IMG/VR virus record: IMGVR_UViG_3300022821_000107
Location: 1-24,781 of that record
Strand: one strand, 5' to 3'
DNA length: 24,781 nucleotides
From: a virus
The notes under the pieces are model-generated. The model ran no database searches and was not told the origin of the DNA. It saw only the letters and a list, made by a program, of their open reading frames with translations. This document shows, one piece after another, positions 11,814-18,444 of this stretch (position 1 is its first letter; each line of letters begins with the position of its first letter). Position numbers and translations under genes: made by a program.

Positions 11814-12117
11814 GTGTTACAATTCCAGAACTAGGAGCTATCAGTACATTCTCCTCAAAAACTATGACTGTAAAGATGGAAGTCAGTTGCAAGTCGTTTG
11901 ACTTAAAAACATTAAAGTGTTCGCTCTGTCCAGCCCTGACAACGAACGACCTCAACTGATTTTCATTAAGACATGTTTAGAGTAATTGGACTGTGATGAG
12001 GGCCAACCAAATAAACAATTTCTGGTTAAATAAAAAGTAACATGAATCCCTTGTGATGAGGGATATAAAGGGCCTATTACTTATAGTAAAGAAGTAGTTT
12101 AATACCAACACAACATG
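11814..12117. other. Non-coding interval with paired hairpins
   Basis: No convincing gene lies here. It contains the 11-bp direct repeat TGTGATGAGGG at 11992-12002 and 12052-12062, spaced exactly 60 bp. The second copy forms a hairpin with a perfect 6-bp stem (ATCCCT/AGGGAT, 12046-12064) and TGTGATG in its loop. The first copy lies in the loop of a weaker stem (TTGG/CCAA, 11986-12006). A 31-codon ORF at 11864-11959 with a CSLC pair has no Shine-Dalgarno sequence and is probably chance. Confidence 0.5.
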
Positions 12118-12123
12118 TATAAT
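12095..12123 (+). promoter_or_regulatory. Possible promoter of the tRNA-like element and late arm
   Basis: A perfect TATAAT at 12118-12123 has a poor -35 (TAGTTT, 12095-12100) at 17 bp. Transcription would start near 12130, eight bases before the tRNA-like element and in line with the first plus-strand gene at 12288. It shares ATGTATAATG with the queE promoter on the other strand. Confidence 0.5.
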
Positions 12124-12137
12124 GTATGTATAGGACA

Positions 12138-12238
12138 AGCCACTGACGGTCCTCTTGCAACGCACAACACTCCTTTCAATCTCTCTAAGATCAACACAAG
12201 GCGTTAGCAATTGTCGGGTTCGACTCCCCAAGTGGCTC
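12138..12238 (+). ncRNA. tRNA-like element (not a canonical tRNA)
   Basis: A perfect 7-bp acceptor-like stem pairs AGCCACT (12138-12144) with AGTGGCT (12231-12237). Directly inside its 3' strand is a T-arm: stem 12214-12218/12226-12230 with one C-C mismatch, and loop TTCGACT in the correct register. In place of normal D and anticodon arms there is one stem, TTGCAACGC (12155-12163) with GCGTTAGCAA (12201-12210), closing a 37-base loop. At 100 bases it is too long for a normal tRNA and too short for tmRNA, and no CCA is encoded. It may be a degenerate tRNA, a reduced tmRNA-like molecule, or a viral tRNA mimic. Confidence 0.4.
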
Positions 12239-12287
12239 ATGATGAATACAACTTAGATATTCTCATAATTAACACACAACAAAGTTT

Positions 12288-12512
12288 ATGAATGAAGCAG
12301 AACCAAAGACACAAGTCAGAGAGCTGACAAAAGAAGAACTCCAAGCACTAACCGACGACCTTCAGGTAGTACTAGAGAAGCACGGAGCAGAGATGGGAGT
12401 AACCTCATCAATCAACTTAATGAAGAGAGAGTTAGTAAAAGAAGAACCCAAGAATGACAAAAAATCCAAAGAAGAGACAGAACAGGAAGAGGGCGACAAT
12501 AAGACAGACTAA
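12288..12512 (+). CDS. Small charged hypothetical protein, 74 aa
   Basis: This is the first gene of the plus-strand arm. The first 45 residues form probable helices (ELTKEELQALTDDLQVVL), and the last 25 are a low-complexity Lys/Glu tail. No family is recognised. It overlaps the small terminase gene by 59 bases, an unusually long overlap here, which suggests tight translational coupling or that its tail is dispensable. Its position just ahead of the small terminase leaves a packaging accessory role open. Confidence 0.6.
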   Translation: MNEAEPKTQVRELTKEELQALTDDLQVVLEKHGAEMGVTSSINLMKRELVKEEPKNDKKSKEETEQEEGDNKTD

Positions 12513-12993
12513 GGCAGCAAACGCCATCTTACTTAACGTTGTTTCGGAGAAGCCGGTAAGTACTGGAGAGGTGCTGAAGAGGGTTGGCTATGGCATAGGT
12601 TTACAGAATTCGCCACAGCGAGTATTGGAGAGCGAAGGCTTTATAGAAGCAGCAAAAGAGATTGGGCTAAGAGAAGCTCTGATTAAGGAAGGAATAACTA
12701 CCAATAAGATTGCTTCTAAGATCAATGTATTACTTGACGCAAAGAAGAAGACATTCAGGAATAATACGTCAACTGGAGAGATTGAAGAGATTGGAGAAGA
12801 AGACGACCACCAATCAATTGACAAAGGGCTAAGACACGCAACTGCCATTCACGGAATCACCGAAGACAAAGTGAAGACTGTGAAAAACACTTACAACATA
12901 ATGTTCTCTCCAGAAGTGCAAGGCAGAGTTCGCGACATCAATGCAGACATTAAAAGAATACTAATCAATGGACCAGATGATCAAAAGGATTAA
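12454..12993 (+). CDS. terS: Terminase small subunit (putative)
   Basis: Residues 19-73 match the usual DNA-binding half of small terminases: KAANAILLNVV, then a GYGIGLQNSPQRVLESEGF stretch (helix-turn-helix with the typical SxGF ending), then a linker. Residues 80-140 show the oligomerisation half, with NKIASKINVLLDAKK and a late HQSIDKGLRHATAIHGI helix, which in relatives reads as a DHxxRxKAxxxAxKLxG pattern. The N-terminus is basic. It would recognise phage DNA and hand it to TerL at 16573. The 3.6 kb between the two terminase genes is filled with accessory genes and chaperonins. Confidence 0.65.
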   Translation: MTKNPKKRQNRKRATIRQTKAANAILLNVVSEKPVSTGEVLKRVGYGIGLQNSPQRVLESEGFIEAAKEIGLREALIKEGITTNKIASKINVLLDAKKKTFRNNTSTGEIEEIGEEDDHQSIDKGLRHATAIHGITEDKVKTVKNTYNIMFSPEVQGRVRDINADIKRILINGPDDQKD

Positions 12994-13156
12994 AAGGATT
13001 TGGCATTCCGGAGACAATACTGAAGACATTAAGAAGACCAAGAAGCAGAAACCTAACGCCGTATTCTTCGACGAAGGATCACAAGAAGAGCACGTGGAAC
13101 AAGAGAGAAAGGACAACGGGATGTCTGGTTGGTATAAAAGGCTAAGAAACTTATGA
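12968..13156 (+). CDS. Small basic hypothetical protein, 62 aa
   Basis: It starts inside the terminase small-subunit gene (26-base overlap; an alternative ATG at 12977 gives 17) and ends in an ATGA overlap with the next gene. The N-terminus is strongly basic (MIKRIKRIWHSG) and the middle is Lys/Glu-rich, with no recognised domain. Retention of coupling at both ends is the main reason to call it. Confidence 0.55.
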   Translation: MDQMIKRIKRIWHSGDNTEDIKKTKKQKPNAVFFDEGSQEEHVEQERKDNGMSGWYKRLRNL

Positions 13157-13308
13157 GCAAAGAGACGTACGACACAGAAACAAAATGTAGTAATTGTGGA
13201 GATGGCTCAGCCTTAACAATTGCTAAGGGGACCACGACCGCCGACCACCTTAGAGGAATAAGATGTTATGTTTGCGATTGTGCAACACTAATAGGAGTAA
13301 TTGATTAA
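13153..13308 (+). CDS. Zinc-ribbon mini-protein, 51 aa
   Basis: The ATG at 13153 overlaps the preceding TGA by ATGA. The 51-residue product has CSNCG at 12-16 and CYVCDC at 38-43, two cysteine pairs 22 residues apart, the spacing of a small zinc ribbon. Nothing else is present, so it is a single-domain metal-binding protein of the sort phages use as transcription or nuclease cofactors. The precise role is unknown. It is followed 17 bases later by another cysteine-containing protein. Confidence 0.7.
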   Translation: MSKETYDTETKCSNCGDGSALTIAKGTTTADHLRGIRCYVCDCATLIGVID

Positions 13309-13325
13309 AGTAACCCAAAGACCCA

Positions 13326-13766
13326 ATGAGGAGACACGAACCTAAACCAGAAATAGAAAACCATCCACATATCCAAATGTTGATTGACACTCAAGAGAAG
13401 AGATCAAAGGATAGGATCGCTCATCAAGACAAAGACAAGATGAATGCGGAATGCAACGATGAGATCAGAAAGAGAGAAGCTTTTGGCATCATTGAATTCT
13501 TCTGTGACAGATGTGATGAGGACTTCGCTAACTTTGCACACAAGCACGTAGAGCAAGACTGGAGCAACTCATCTCAGTATGTCGCTTACTATAAGAGTAA
13601 GCACGATTGTGGCAATTGGGTCATCAGGCACATCACAGATAAGAACAGCGATGCCTACTGGATGAACTCCAAGAGTGTTGCACAGGACAGAGGAAAGCAT
13701 CACAATGACCTTTTGCAAAGCTTTGAAACAGGGTATAATATGCTATATGGAAGAAAAAACACATAG
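13326..13766 (+). CDS. Conserved phage protein with putative zinc site, 146 aa
   Basis: The N-terminal 50 residues form a charged helix. The body begins with FFCDRCDEDF (Cys60, Cys63), and a CGNW group (Cys95) follows, so a zinc-binding core is likely. The end (ITDKNSDAYW, then a GKHHNDLLQSFETGYNMLYG segment) looks conserved and structured. I recall proteins of this style beside terminase genes in environmental phages, but I cannot give a name or function. The last 20 bases overlap the start chosen for the HNH gene. Confidence 0.65.
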   Translation: MRRHEPKPEIENHPHIQMLIDTQEKRSKDRIAHQDKDKMNAECNDEIRKREAFGIIEFFCDRCDEDFANFAHKHVEQDWSNSSQYVAYYKSKHDCGNWVIRHITDKNSDAYWMNSKSVAQDRGKHHNDLLQSFETGYNMLYGRKNT

Positions 13767-14190
13767 AGGAGTACATTATTACAAACGAACAAAGCAATGG
13801 AGGGCTCGAATACATGTAGATGGCAAAGAGATAAGTCTAGGTTATTACATAAATAAGTCAGATGCTGTTGAAGCAAGAAAGAAGGCTGAAGGGAAGAGCT
13901 ACATTACTAGAGGTAAACATCCCAATAGTAGACTGAACAGTCCATACATTAAAGGACATGAGGGGATGAGGAAAGAAGCAAACCCCTCATGGAAAGGAGA
14001 TGATGTTGGGTATTCAGGACTTCATGAGTGGGTTAAACAAAAGCTTGGTAAGCCATCTCGTTGTGACCATTGTAAGTCAACAACAGAAAAGTGTTACGAC
14101 TGGGCAAACAAGTCACATCATTATAAGAGAGAACTTTCTGACTGGTTACGGCTATGCAGGAAGTGTCATAAAAAATACGATAAACAATAA
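13747..14190 (+). CDS. Free-standing AP2-HNH homing endonuclease (putative)
   Basis: Residues 5-48 form an AP2-type DNA-binding domain (HRGVHYYKRTKQWRARIHVD, then SLGYYINKSDAVEARKKAE). Residues 95-147 form an HNH/zinc domain with CDHC, YDWANKSHHYKRELSDW and LCRKCHKKYDK. This domain pair is typical of selfish homing endonucleases in phages. I choose ATG 13747, since the in-frame ATG at 13675 only extends into the neighbour. It interrupts the run between a conserved gene and groES and shares a 20-base overlap with the former, as expected of an inserted selfish gene. A helper role in packaging cleavage is an alternative. Confidence 0.8.
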   Translation: MEEKTHRGVHYYKRTKQWRARIHVDGKEISLGYYINKSDAVEARKKAEGKSYITRGKHPNSRLNSPYIKGHEGMRKEANPSWKGDDVGYSGLHEWVKQKLGKPSRCDHCKSTTEKCYDWANKSHHYKRELSDWLRLCRKCHKKYDKQ

Positions 14191-14193
14191 ATT

Positions 14194-14442
14194 ATGTTAA
14201 AAATACTAGGCAACAGAGTCCTCCTATCCAAAGTGGAGAAGGAGAAGAAAGAGGGAGAGTTCGAAGAGGTAGAGGTTCAAGACAGTTTTGTTTACAAAGG
14301 AAGAGTCGAGCAACTAGGAGGAGGACTTCAAGGAGAAATACAAATAGGATCAATCGTCCACTTCGCCAAGTACTCACCACACACACACGATATTGAAGAC
14401 ATGAAGGCAGTTAGATTGGAAGATATAATCGCAATAGAATAA
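14194..14442 (+). CDS. groES: GroES-like co-chaperonin with altered mobile loop
   Basis: The beta-barrel frame of GroES is visible: ILGNRVLLSKVEKE at the N-terminus, YKGRVEQLGGG in the strand normally ending in VGxG, IQIGSIVHFAKYS, and the end VRLEDIIAIE. At 82 residues it is shorter than GroES (about 97). The mobile loop that docks on GroEL normally carries a hydrophobic IVL triad. Here it is replaced by the acidic GEFEEVEVQ, and no GGIVL is present. It overlaps groEL by one base (TAATG), so the two are produced together. Confidence 0.8.
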   Translation: MLKILGNRVLLSKVEKEKKEGEFEEVEVQDSFVYKGRVEQLGGGLQGEIQIGSIVHFAKYSPHTHDIEDMKAVRLEDIIAIE

Positions 14443-15968
14443 TGGCAAAAGAATCAACAAGAGGGGCAGAAGGAAGAGCTAAGGTAAAGAAAGGGATTGA
14501 TGAAGCAACTCTCGAAGTAGCACCAACTCTAGGAGCAGTAGGAATGACGGCAATGATTGAGTATCCAGGTCTTGATCCACTTGATGCCGATGATGGTAAG
14601 ACAATCCTTAACAGTCTTGAGTATGAAGATCCATACATGGAGATGGGACTGAAGAGACTGAAGAAGGCAGCCAACCGGACCAGTGAAGAGGGAGGTGATG
14701 GAACGGCAACAACAACAGTCATCACTCAAGCCCTAGTTACCGAAGCATTCAAGCTGGTAGAGAAGGACTCATCCATGATCAGAGAAGTTAAGGAACGACT
14801 ACAGTCCGGGCTTACTGAACTGATGAAGGAACTAGAGAAAGGAAGAAGAGAAGTGAAGGAGGATGATGTGGAACGCATCGCAACCATCTCATCACTTGAT
14901 CCTGAAGTAGCAAAGTTAATTGCTGAGGTCATCAAGGAGATCGGAGTCAATGGAGTTATCACAGTAGAGAAGGGAGCTAAGATCGGTTACTCATCGGAGG
15001 TGGTGAAGGGAGCTAAGTTCGACTCAGGGTTGATCTCTCCATACTTCATCAACGACCAAGAGAGGATGCAGACAGTTTTAAATGATGTCTACGTCGTTCT
15101 TGTTGATAGGAAGGTGAGCATGAATGAACAAATCAAGCCACTACTTGAGTCTATCGGACAGGGCAATGACGTTATGTTCATCGCCACAGATGTTGACTCA
15201 GTAGCACTTGCATCACTAGCTCAGAACGCAGCCAACGGATTGCTTAACTGTGCATGTGTTCGTAACCCATACAACGCAACACCGGCTAAGGACTTCCTGT
15301 TTGATATCGCAGCATTGACCGGAGCATCTGTCATCTCAGAAGAGAGAGGAATGAAGCTAGAGGATTGTGGTATCGAAGTATGTGGTAGAGCAGAGAAGGT
15401 GATAGTGACCAAGGACTCAGCTACCATCATTGGAGGTGTGGCGGGAGATGTACTTCCTAAGAGGATCGCAGAGATCGAAGCAATGATCGAAAGCACCACA
15501 TCATCATTCGACAAAGATAATCTAAAGGACAGACTGGCTCAACTGACTGGAGGTATTGGAGTCATAAGGGTTGGAGCATATACAGACACTGACTTCAATG
15601 CAAAGCAGTACAAATTCCAGAACGCCATCAATGCAACACAGGCAGCACTTCAGGAGGGAGTGATTGCAGGAGGAGGGATCGCACTACTTAATTGTGAGGT
15701 GAAGGAGCCAATGTTCCAGAACATTCTATCTGTACCATTCAGACAGATGGCCAAGAACGCTGGATTGAAAGAGAATCTTCAGTTCAATACCTCAACGGAG
15801 GGTTATGATTTCAAGAATAAGAAGAAGGTCGACATGTTCGAAGCAGGCATCATCGATCCATTCAAGGTAACTCGTCTGGCTCTTGAGAGTGCAACAGCCA
15901 TTGCATCATCGCTAGTAGGAACAGAGACAGCGATAGTGGCCAAGAAGGAGAAGAACTTAAAGAGCTAA
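14442..15968 (+). CDS. groEL: Divergent phage GroEL chaperonin
   Basis: The group I chaperonin signature runs throughout. TLGAVGM stands for the TLGPKGR loop, the DDG at 50-52 holds the Asp52 equivalent (Asp51), and GGDGTATTT at 84-92 has the Asp87 equivalent (Asp86). TGASVISEERGMKLED, LTGGIGVIRVGAYT, QEGVIAGGGIALL (404-416) and GIIDPFKVTRLAL (469-481, Asp472 for Asp495) follow. At Asp398, the residue needed for ATP hydrolysis, there is Asn394. GFGDRR of the apical domain and the GGM tail are missing; the length is 508 against about 545. Lying between TerS and TerL, it probably folds virion proteins. The last 21 bases lie in a 43-bp repeat. Confidence 0.93.
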   Translation: MAKESTRGAEGRAKVKKGIDEATLEVAPTLGAVGMTAMIEYPGLDPLDADDGKTILNSLEYEDPYMEMGLKRLKKAANRTSEEGGDGTATTTVITQALVTEAFKLVEKDSSMIREVKERLQSGLTELMKELEKGRREVKEDDVERIATISSLDPEVAKLIAEVIKEIGVNGVITVEKGAKIGYSSEVVKGAKFDSGLISPYFINDQERMQTVLNDVYVVLVDRKVSMNEQIKPLLESIGQGNDVMFIATDVDSVALASLAQNAANGLLNCACVRNPYNATPAKDFLFDIAALTGASVISEERGMKLEDCGIEVCGRAEKVIVTKDSATIIGGVAGDVLPKRIAEIEAMIESTTSSFDKDNLKDRLAQLTGGIGVIRVGAYTDTDFNAKQYKFQNAINATQAALQEGVIAGGGIALLNCEVKEPMFQNILSVPFRQMAKNAGLKENLQFNTSTEGYDFKNKKKVDMFEAGIIDPFKVTRLALESATAIASSLVGTETAIVAKKEKNLKS

Positions 15969-15990
15969 TAACTAATCACAAATAATATGA
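15948..15990. repeat. 43-bp direct repeat, copy 1
   Basis: This 43-bp segment is identical to 16111-16153. It spans the last seven codons of groEL including its stop, the A-rich leader and the start codon of the 53-aa gene. Confidence 0.92.
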
Positions 15991-16148
15991 CAGACAATAT
16001 CACACGTAAGAAAGAGACAAGACAAGAATACTTAGAAAGAAGTATAAGAATGTTAGTTGCACCCAGCTTTCAATTAGAGTCAGATGAAAAAGCAACATTA
16101 AGACGTTGCAGAGAAGAACTTAAAGAGCTAATAACTAATCACAAATAA
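15987..16148 (+). CDS. Small hypothetical protein, 53 aa
   Basis: ATG 15987 follows groEL by 18 bases. The product is basic and helical (MTDNITRKKETRQEYLERSI; later ATLRRCREELKELITNHK) with no known domain. Its last 12 codons are the same DNA as the groEL 3' end, read in a different frame, because the gene is flanked by 43-bp direct repeats. It could therefore be a cassette inserted by recombination, or the groEL end could be the borrowed part. Confidence 0.55.
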   Translation: MTDNITRKKETRQEYLERSIRMLVAPSFQLESDEKATLRRCREELKELITNHK

Positions 16149-16153
16149 TATGA
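16111..16153. repeat. 43-bp direct repeat, copy 2
   Basis: This segment is identical to 15948-15990. This copy encodes the C-terminus of the 53-aa protein and provides the leader and start codon of the 139-aa gene. Confidence 0.92.
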
Positions 16154-16569
16154 AAAAACTACTAGAAGCAGCATGGGGGTTGATAGCAAATGCAAACGAG
16201 GGAGATTGGGATAAAGCTACCCTAGAATGGAAAGAAGCCGCAGAGAAATGGAGAGATGAATACTTCAAGGAAATAACCATGAGTAAAGAAACAATGAAAG
16301 ATAGGTTTGATAAAGAGTTTAAGGAAGGAGACAGAAATAGTGTTCACTGTAAGGCTCACGATGTATATGCCACACCTGGTGAAATAATTAGGTTCATAAA
16401 CTCAGAGCTACAAAGAAGAGATGATGAGATAGTGGAGATGGTAGCTGAACTCAGGGAGGAGTGTACTCAAGACTGCACAAAGCAAGACAACTGTATTCAC
16501 TCTTGGTGTTGGTCTACTGGATACAAAGCATTGGCAACAGAAATTATAAACTCTATAAAAGAAAGATAA
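16150..16569 (+). CDS. Conserved hypothetical phage protein, 139 aa
   Basis: The opening EAAWGLIANANEGDWDKAT, followed by WKEAAEKWRDEYFKE, is a helical pattern that recurs at the N-terminus of small phage proteins of unknown function. A Cys-rich stretch (CTQDCTKQDNC, then WCW) near residue 110-125 could hold a metal. The C-terminus is helical. It ends three bases before the large terminase gene. No function can be assigned. Confidence 0.65.
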   Translation: MKKLLEAAWGLIANANEGDWDKATLEWKEAAEKWRDEYFKEITMSKETMKDRFDKEFKEGDRNSVHCKAHDVYATPGEIIRFINSELQRRDDEIVEMVAELREECTQDCTKQDNCIHSWCWSTGYKALATEIINSIKER

Positions 16570-16572
16570 CCA

Positions 16573-18159
16573 ATGCCCAAGCAGCCCAAACAATACTACT
16601 CGATTCTCCAATGGATAGTTGAAGGAGGAATCGTTAATGAGAAAGGAGATCCTTTTGACTACAAGGACAGAGCCTTTCTGTTAGACATACTAACAGACTT
16701 CGCTCCCAATCTTGCAATCACGGCCTGCGCTCAGGTTGGTAAGAGTGTTACCTTCTCAATCAAGTCATTGTTTGCCATCAAGTACCTTCATTTCAACATC
16801 ATCTATACGATGTCCTCAGATAAGGATGTTAGTGAATTTGTATCTTCAAAATTCAATAAGATTGTCCAAGCGAACAATCATGAGTTTGCTGGTATGCAAA
16901 CCGATACGATCGAGCGTAAGGAGTTCAATGATAGGTTTATCTTCTTCAAAGGAACAAACTCCGAAACAGCAGCCATCTCAACAACAGCCGATCTATTGAT
17001 TCATGATGAGATCTCAAGATCAAATCAAATTGCTATTGAGACATACAAGTCAAGAACAAAGGCGTCAGAGTACAAGGGACGTTGGTTGTTTAGTAATCCA
17101 GGAGTGGAGAGAGATGAGCTCGATCTAGCATTCATCAAATCAAATCAGAATGAGTGGTGCATCACTTGTCCTCATTGTAAGGATCGACACGAGATGACAT
17201 TCCCAGCCTCTCTCGACCTAGAGAAAAAGATTTATATTTGCAAGGAGTGCAAGGAGCCAATCGAAGATGATGTGAGGAGGAAGGGAGAGTGGATCCCTCA
17301 ACAGCCATCAAAGACATACCATCCAGTAGACAATCCAAGAGGCATCAATGGTTATCACATCTCTCACTTAATGTGTGCTTGGATAACAGCCGAAGAGGTT
17401 ATTGATGATAGTGAAGGAGATCCAGAATACTTCAACAACTTCGTTCTTGGTAAGGCCTACAGTCCTGGAGACCTATCTGTGACAAAGCAGACCATCCTAG
17501 ATATCTGGACACCAAGAGACCTAACAACTCCAAATATATTCCTTGGAGTCGATGTCGGTAACATCAAGCACTATGTCGTGATGTCTGATCATGGGATATT
17601 AAAAGTTGGAAGGTTTGGAGACTGGAAAGAGCTCGATGATCTTATTAAGACCTGGAAGCCGACAGCCGGAGTAATTGATGCAATGCCAGACAACACGGCT
17701 GCCAAAGCCTATACGGCGAAGTATACGTGGCTGAGGATGTCATTCTTCCAGGAGAACAATAACAATCCTCAGACAATTGTTTGGTGGGGCAAAGATGATA
17801 AGAAGACAATTGTATATTCTCACAGAGACAGAATCATCGATCAGATGCTAACAGAGATCATTGAGGCGAGGTTCTTAATTGGAGTGAAGCCAGACAAGGA
17901 GTTTCATTTATTCATCAAGCATTACGAAACACTACGAAGGGCAAAGGTCACAAACAACAGGGGTATCGAGAGATACGTATGGGAATCAACGACAGGTGAA
18001 GACCATTACGTCTTCGCAACTCTCTATGCCTACCTCGCAAAACTAACATTGGGCTCAGGAGAGTTCTTTGCTGAGCCGTTGACATCAAATAGGCCTAGTG
18101 TTATAAGTGCAGACAATGTTTACGACGTAACTGAGCAATTTAGACTCAATAATGAATAA
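16573..18159 (+). CDS. terL: Terminase large subunit
   Basis: This is the packaging motor ATPase and nuclease. Walker A is ACAQVGKS (51-58) and Walker B with catalytic Glu is DLLIHDEIS (Asp145-Glu146). A coupling-motif-like FSNPG lies at 173-177, and a zinc-binding insert has Cys199/Cys202 and Cys223/Cys226, as in GpA-type terminases. The RNase H-like nuclease domain shows GVDVGN (Asp327), VIDAMPDN (Asp369) and GEDHYVFA (Asp477). The length of 528 is in the normal range. It overlaps the next small gene by ATGAATAA, and the portal follows, the standard order in tailed phages. Confidence 0.92.
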   Translation: MPKQPKQYYSILQWIVEGGIVNEKGDPFDYKDRAFLLDILTDFAPNLAITACAQVGKSVTFSIKSLFAIKYLHFNIIYTMSSDKDVSEFVSSKFNKIVQANNHEFAGMQTDTIERKEFNDRFIFFKGTNSETAAISTTADLLIHDEISRSNQIAIETYKSRTKASEYKGRWLFSNPGVERDELDLAFIKSNQNEWCITCPHCKDRHEMTFPASLDLEKKIYICKECKEPIEDDVRRKGEWIPQQPSKTYHPVDNPRGINGYHISHLMCAWITAEEVIDDSEGDPEYFNNFVLGKAYSPGDLSVTKQTILDIWTPRDLTTPNIFLGVDVGNIKHYVVMSDHGILKVGRFGDWKELDDLIKTWKPTAGVIDAMPDNTAAKAYTAKYTWLRMSFFQENNNNPQTIVWWGKDDKKTIVYSHRDRIIDQMLTEIIEARFLIGVKPDKEFHLFIKHYETLRRAKVTNNRGIERYVWESTTGEDHYVFATLYAYLAKLTLGSGEFFAEPLTSNRPSVISADNVYDVTEQFRLNNE

Positions 18160-18358
18160 AATACCAATATACATAGCAGACGAGGAGGCAGAGAAATTTC
18201 TCTTATTCCAGCAGTACTACGCGACATTTCGCGTACTCTTGGAGCATGATGTCTTCGACGTTCGCAATGGAAGTGTCACGATGCACTTCGACAAGAAGGG
18301 AGAGATAAAGACCATCAATCGATCCGACATTCTTTTCTCCTCTAGACACAACGACTAG
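18152..18358 (+). CDS. Small conserved protein between terminase and portal, 68 aa
   Basis: It starts within the terL stop by an 8-base ATGAATAA overlap. The product has IPIYIADEEAEKFLLFQQYY followed by VFDVRNGSVTMHFD and a basic end. I recall short proteins of this form (helical YY segment, then a NGxxxxxFDxxG hairpin) next to terminases in many uncultured phages. The role is unknown. Strong coupling suggests a packaging or portal accessory. Confidence 0.65.
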   Translation: MNKIPIYIADEEAEKFLLFQQYYATFRVLLEHDVFDVRNGSVTMHFDKKGEIKTINRSDILFSSRHND

Positions 18359-18363
18359 TAAGG

Positions 18364-18372
18364 TGGTATAAT
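18364..18372 (+). promoter_or_regulatory. Extended -10 promoter ahead of the portal gene
   Basis: TGGTATAAT (18364-18372) is a perfect extended -10 (TGn-TATAAT), which does not need a strong -35, and none is seen. Transcription would begin near 18379, about 26 bases before the hairpin at 18405-18437. Confidence 0.5.
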
Positions 18373-18404
18373 ATCAACGTAATCTTCAATAACCCTTAAC
18401 ACAA

Positions 18405-18437
18405 GGCGAAGACTCTTTTGAGTCATCGCCATTTTTT
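18405..18437 (+). terminator. Rho-independent terminator in the portal leader
   Basis: A stem of GGCGA and GACTC against GAGTC and TCGCC (18405-18415 with 18420-18430, one A-A mismatch), a TTTT loop and the run TTTTTT (18432-18437). It stands seven bases before the portal ATG at 18445, so it would end transcripts from the chaperonin-terminase block or those from the promoter at 18364. Confidence 0.8.
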
Positions 18438-18444
18438 ATATCCT

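Noticed and set aside
11864-11959. 31-codon ORF with a CSLC pair in the divergent region
   Set aside because: It lacks a ribosome site and neighbours, and is of a length expected by chance. It is kept only as a note within the non-coding interval.
11986-12064. Hammerhead ribozyme or C/D-box RNA suggested by TGATGA
   Set aside because: The hammerhead core needs CUGAUGA plus GAAA, and here it reads GTGATGA with no matching second half. No properly spaced CUGA box pairs were found, and such RNAs are not expected in a bacterial virus.
12138-12238. Normal tRNA or full tmRNA
   Set aside because: There is no D arm or 7-base anticodon loop, so it is not a normal tRNA. At 100 bases, without a recognisable tag ending or pseudoknots, it is not a standard tmRNA.
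12138-12238. Phage attachment site with integrase
   Set aside because: A tRNA-like 3' end could serve as attP, but no integrase or excisionase is in the window.
11977-12240. Minus-strand 87-codon ORF across the tRNA-like element
   Set aside because: Its composition is not phage-like, it has no ribosome site, and it runs antisense to a structured element and against the local promoter.
13675-13746. Upstream start for the AP2-HNH protein
   Set aside because: It would lie entirely inside the 146-aa gene in another frame. The AP2 domain begins right after ATG 13747.
18418-18444. TTG start extending the portal protein by nine residues
   Set aside because: It lies within the terminator hairpin. 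The ATG at 18445 starts at the conserved portion.
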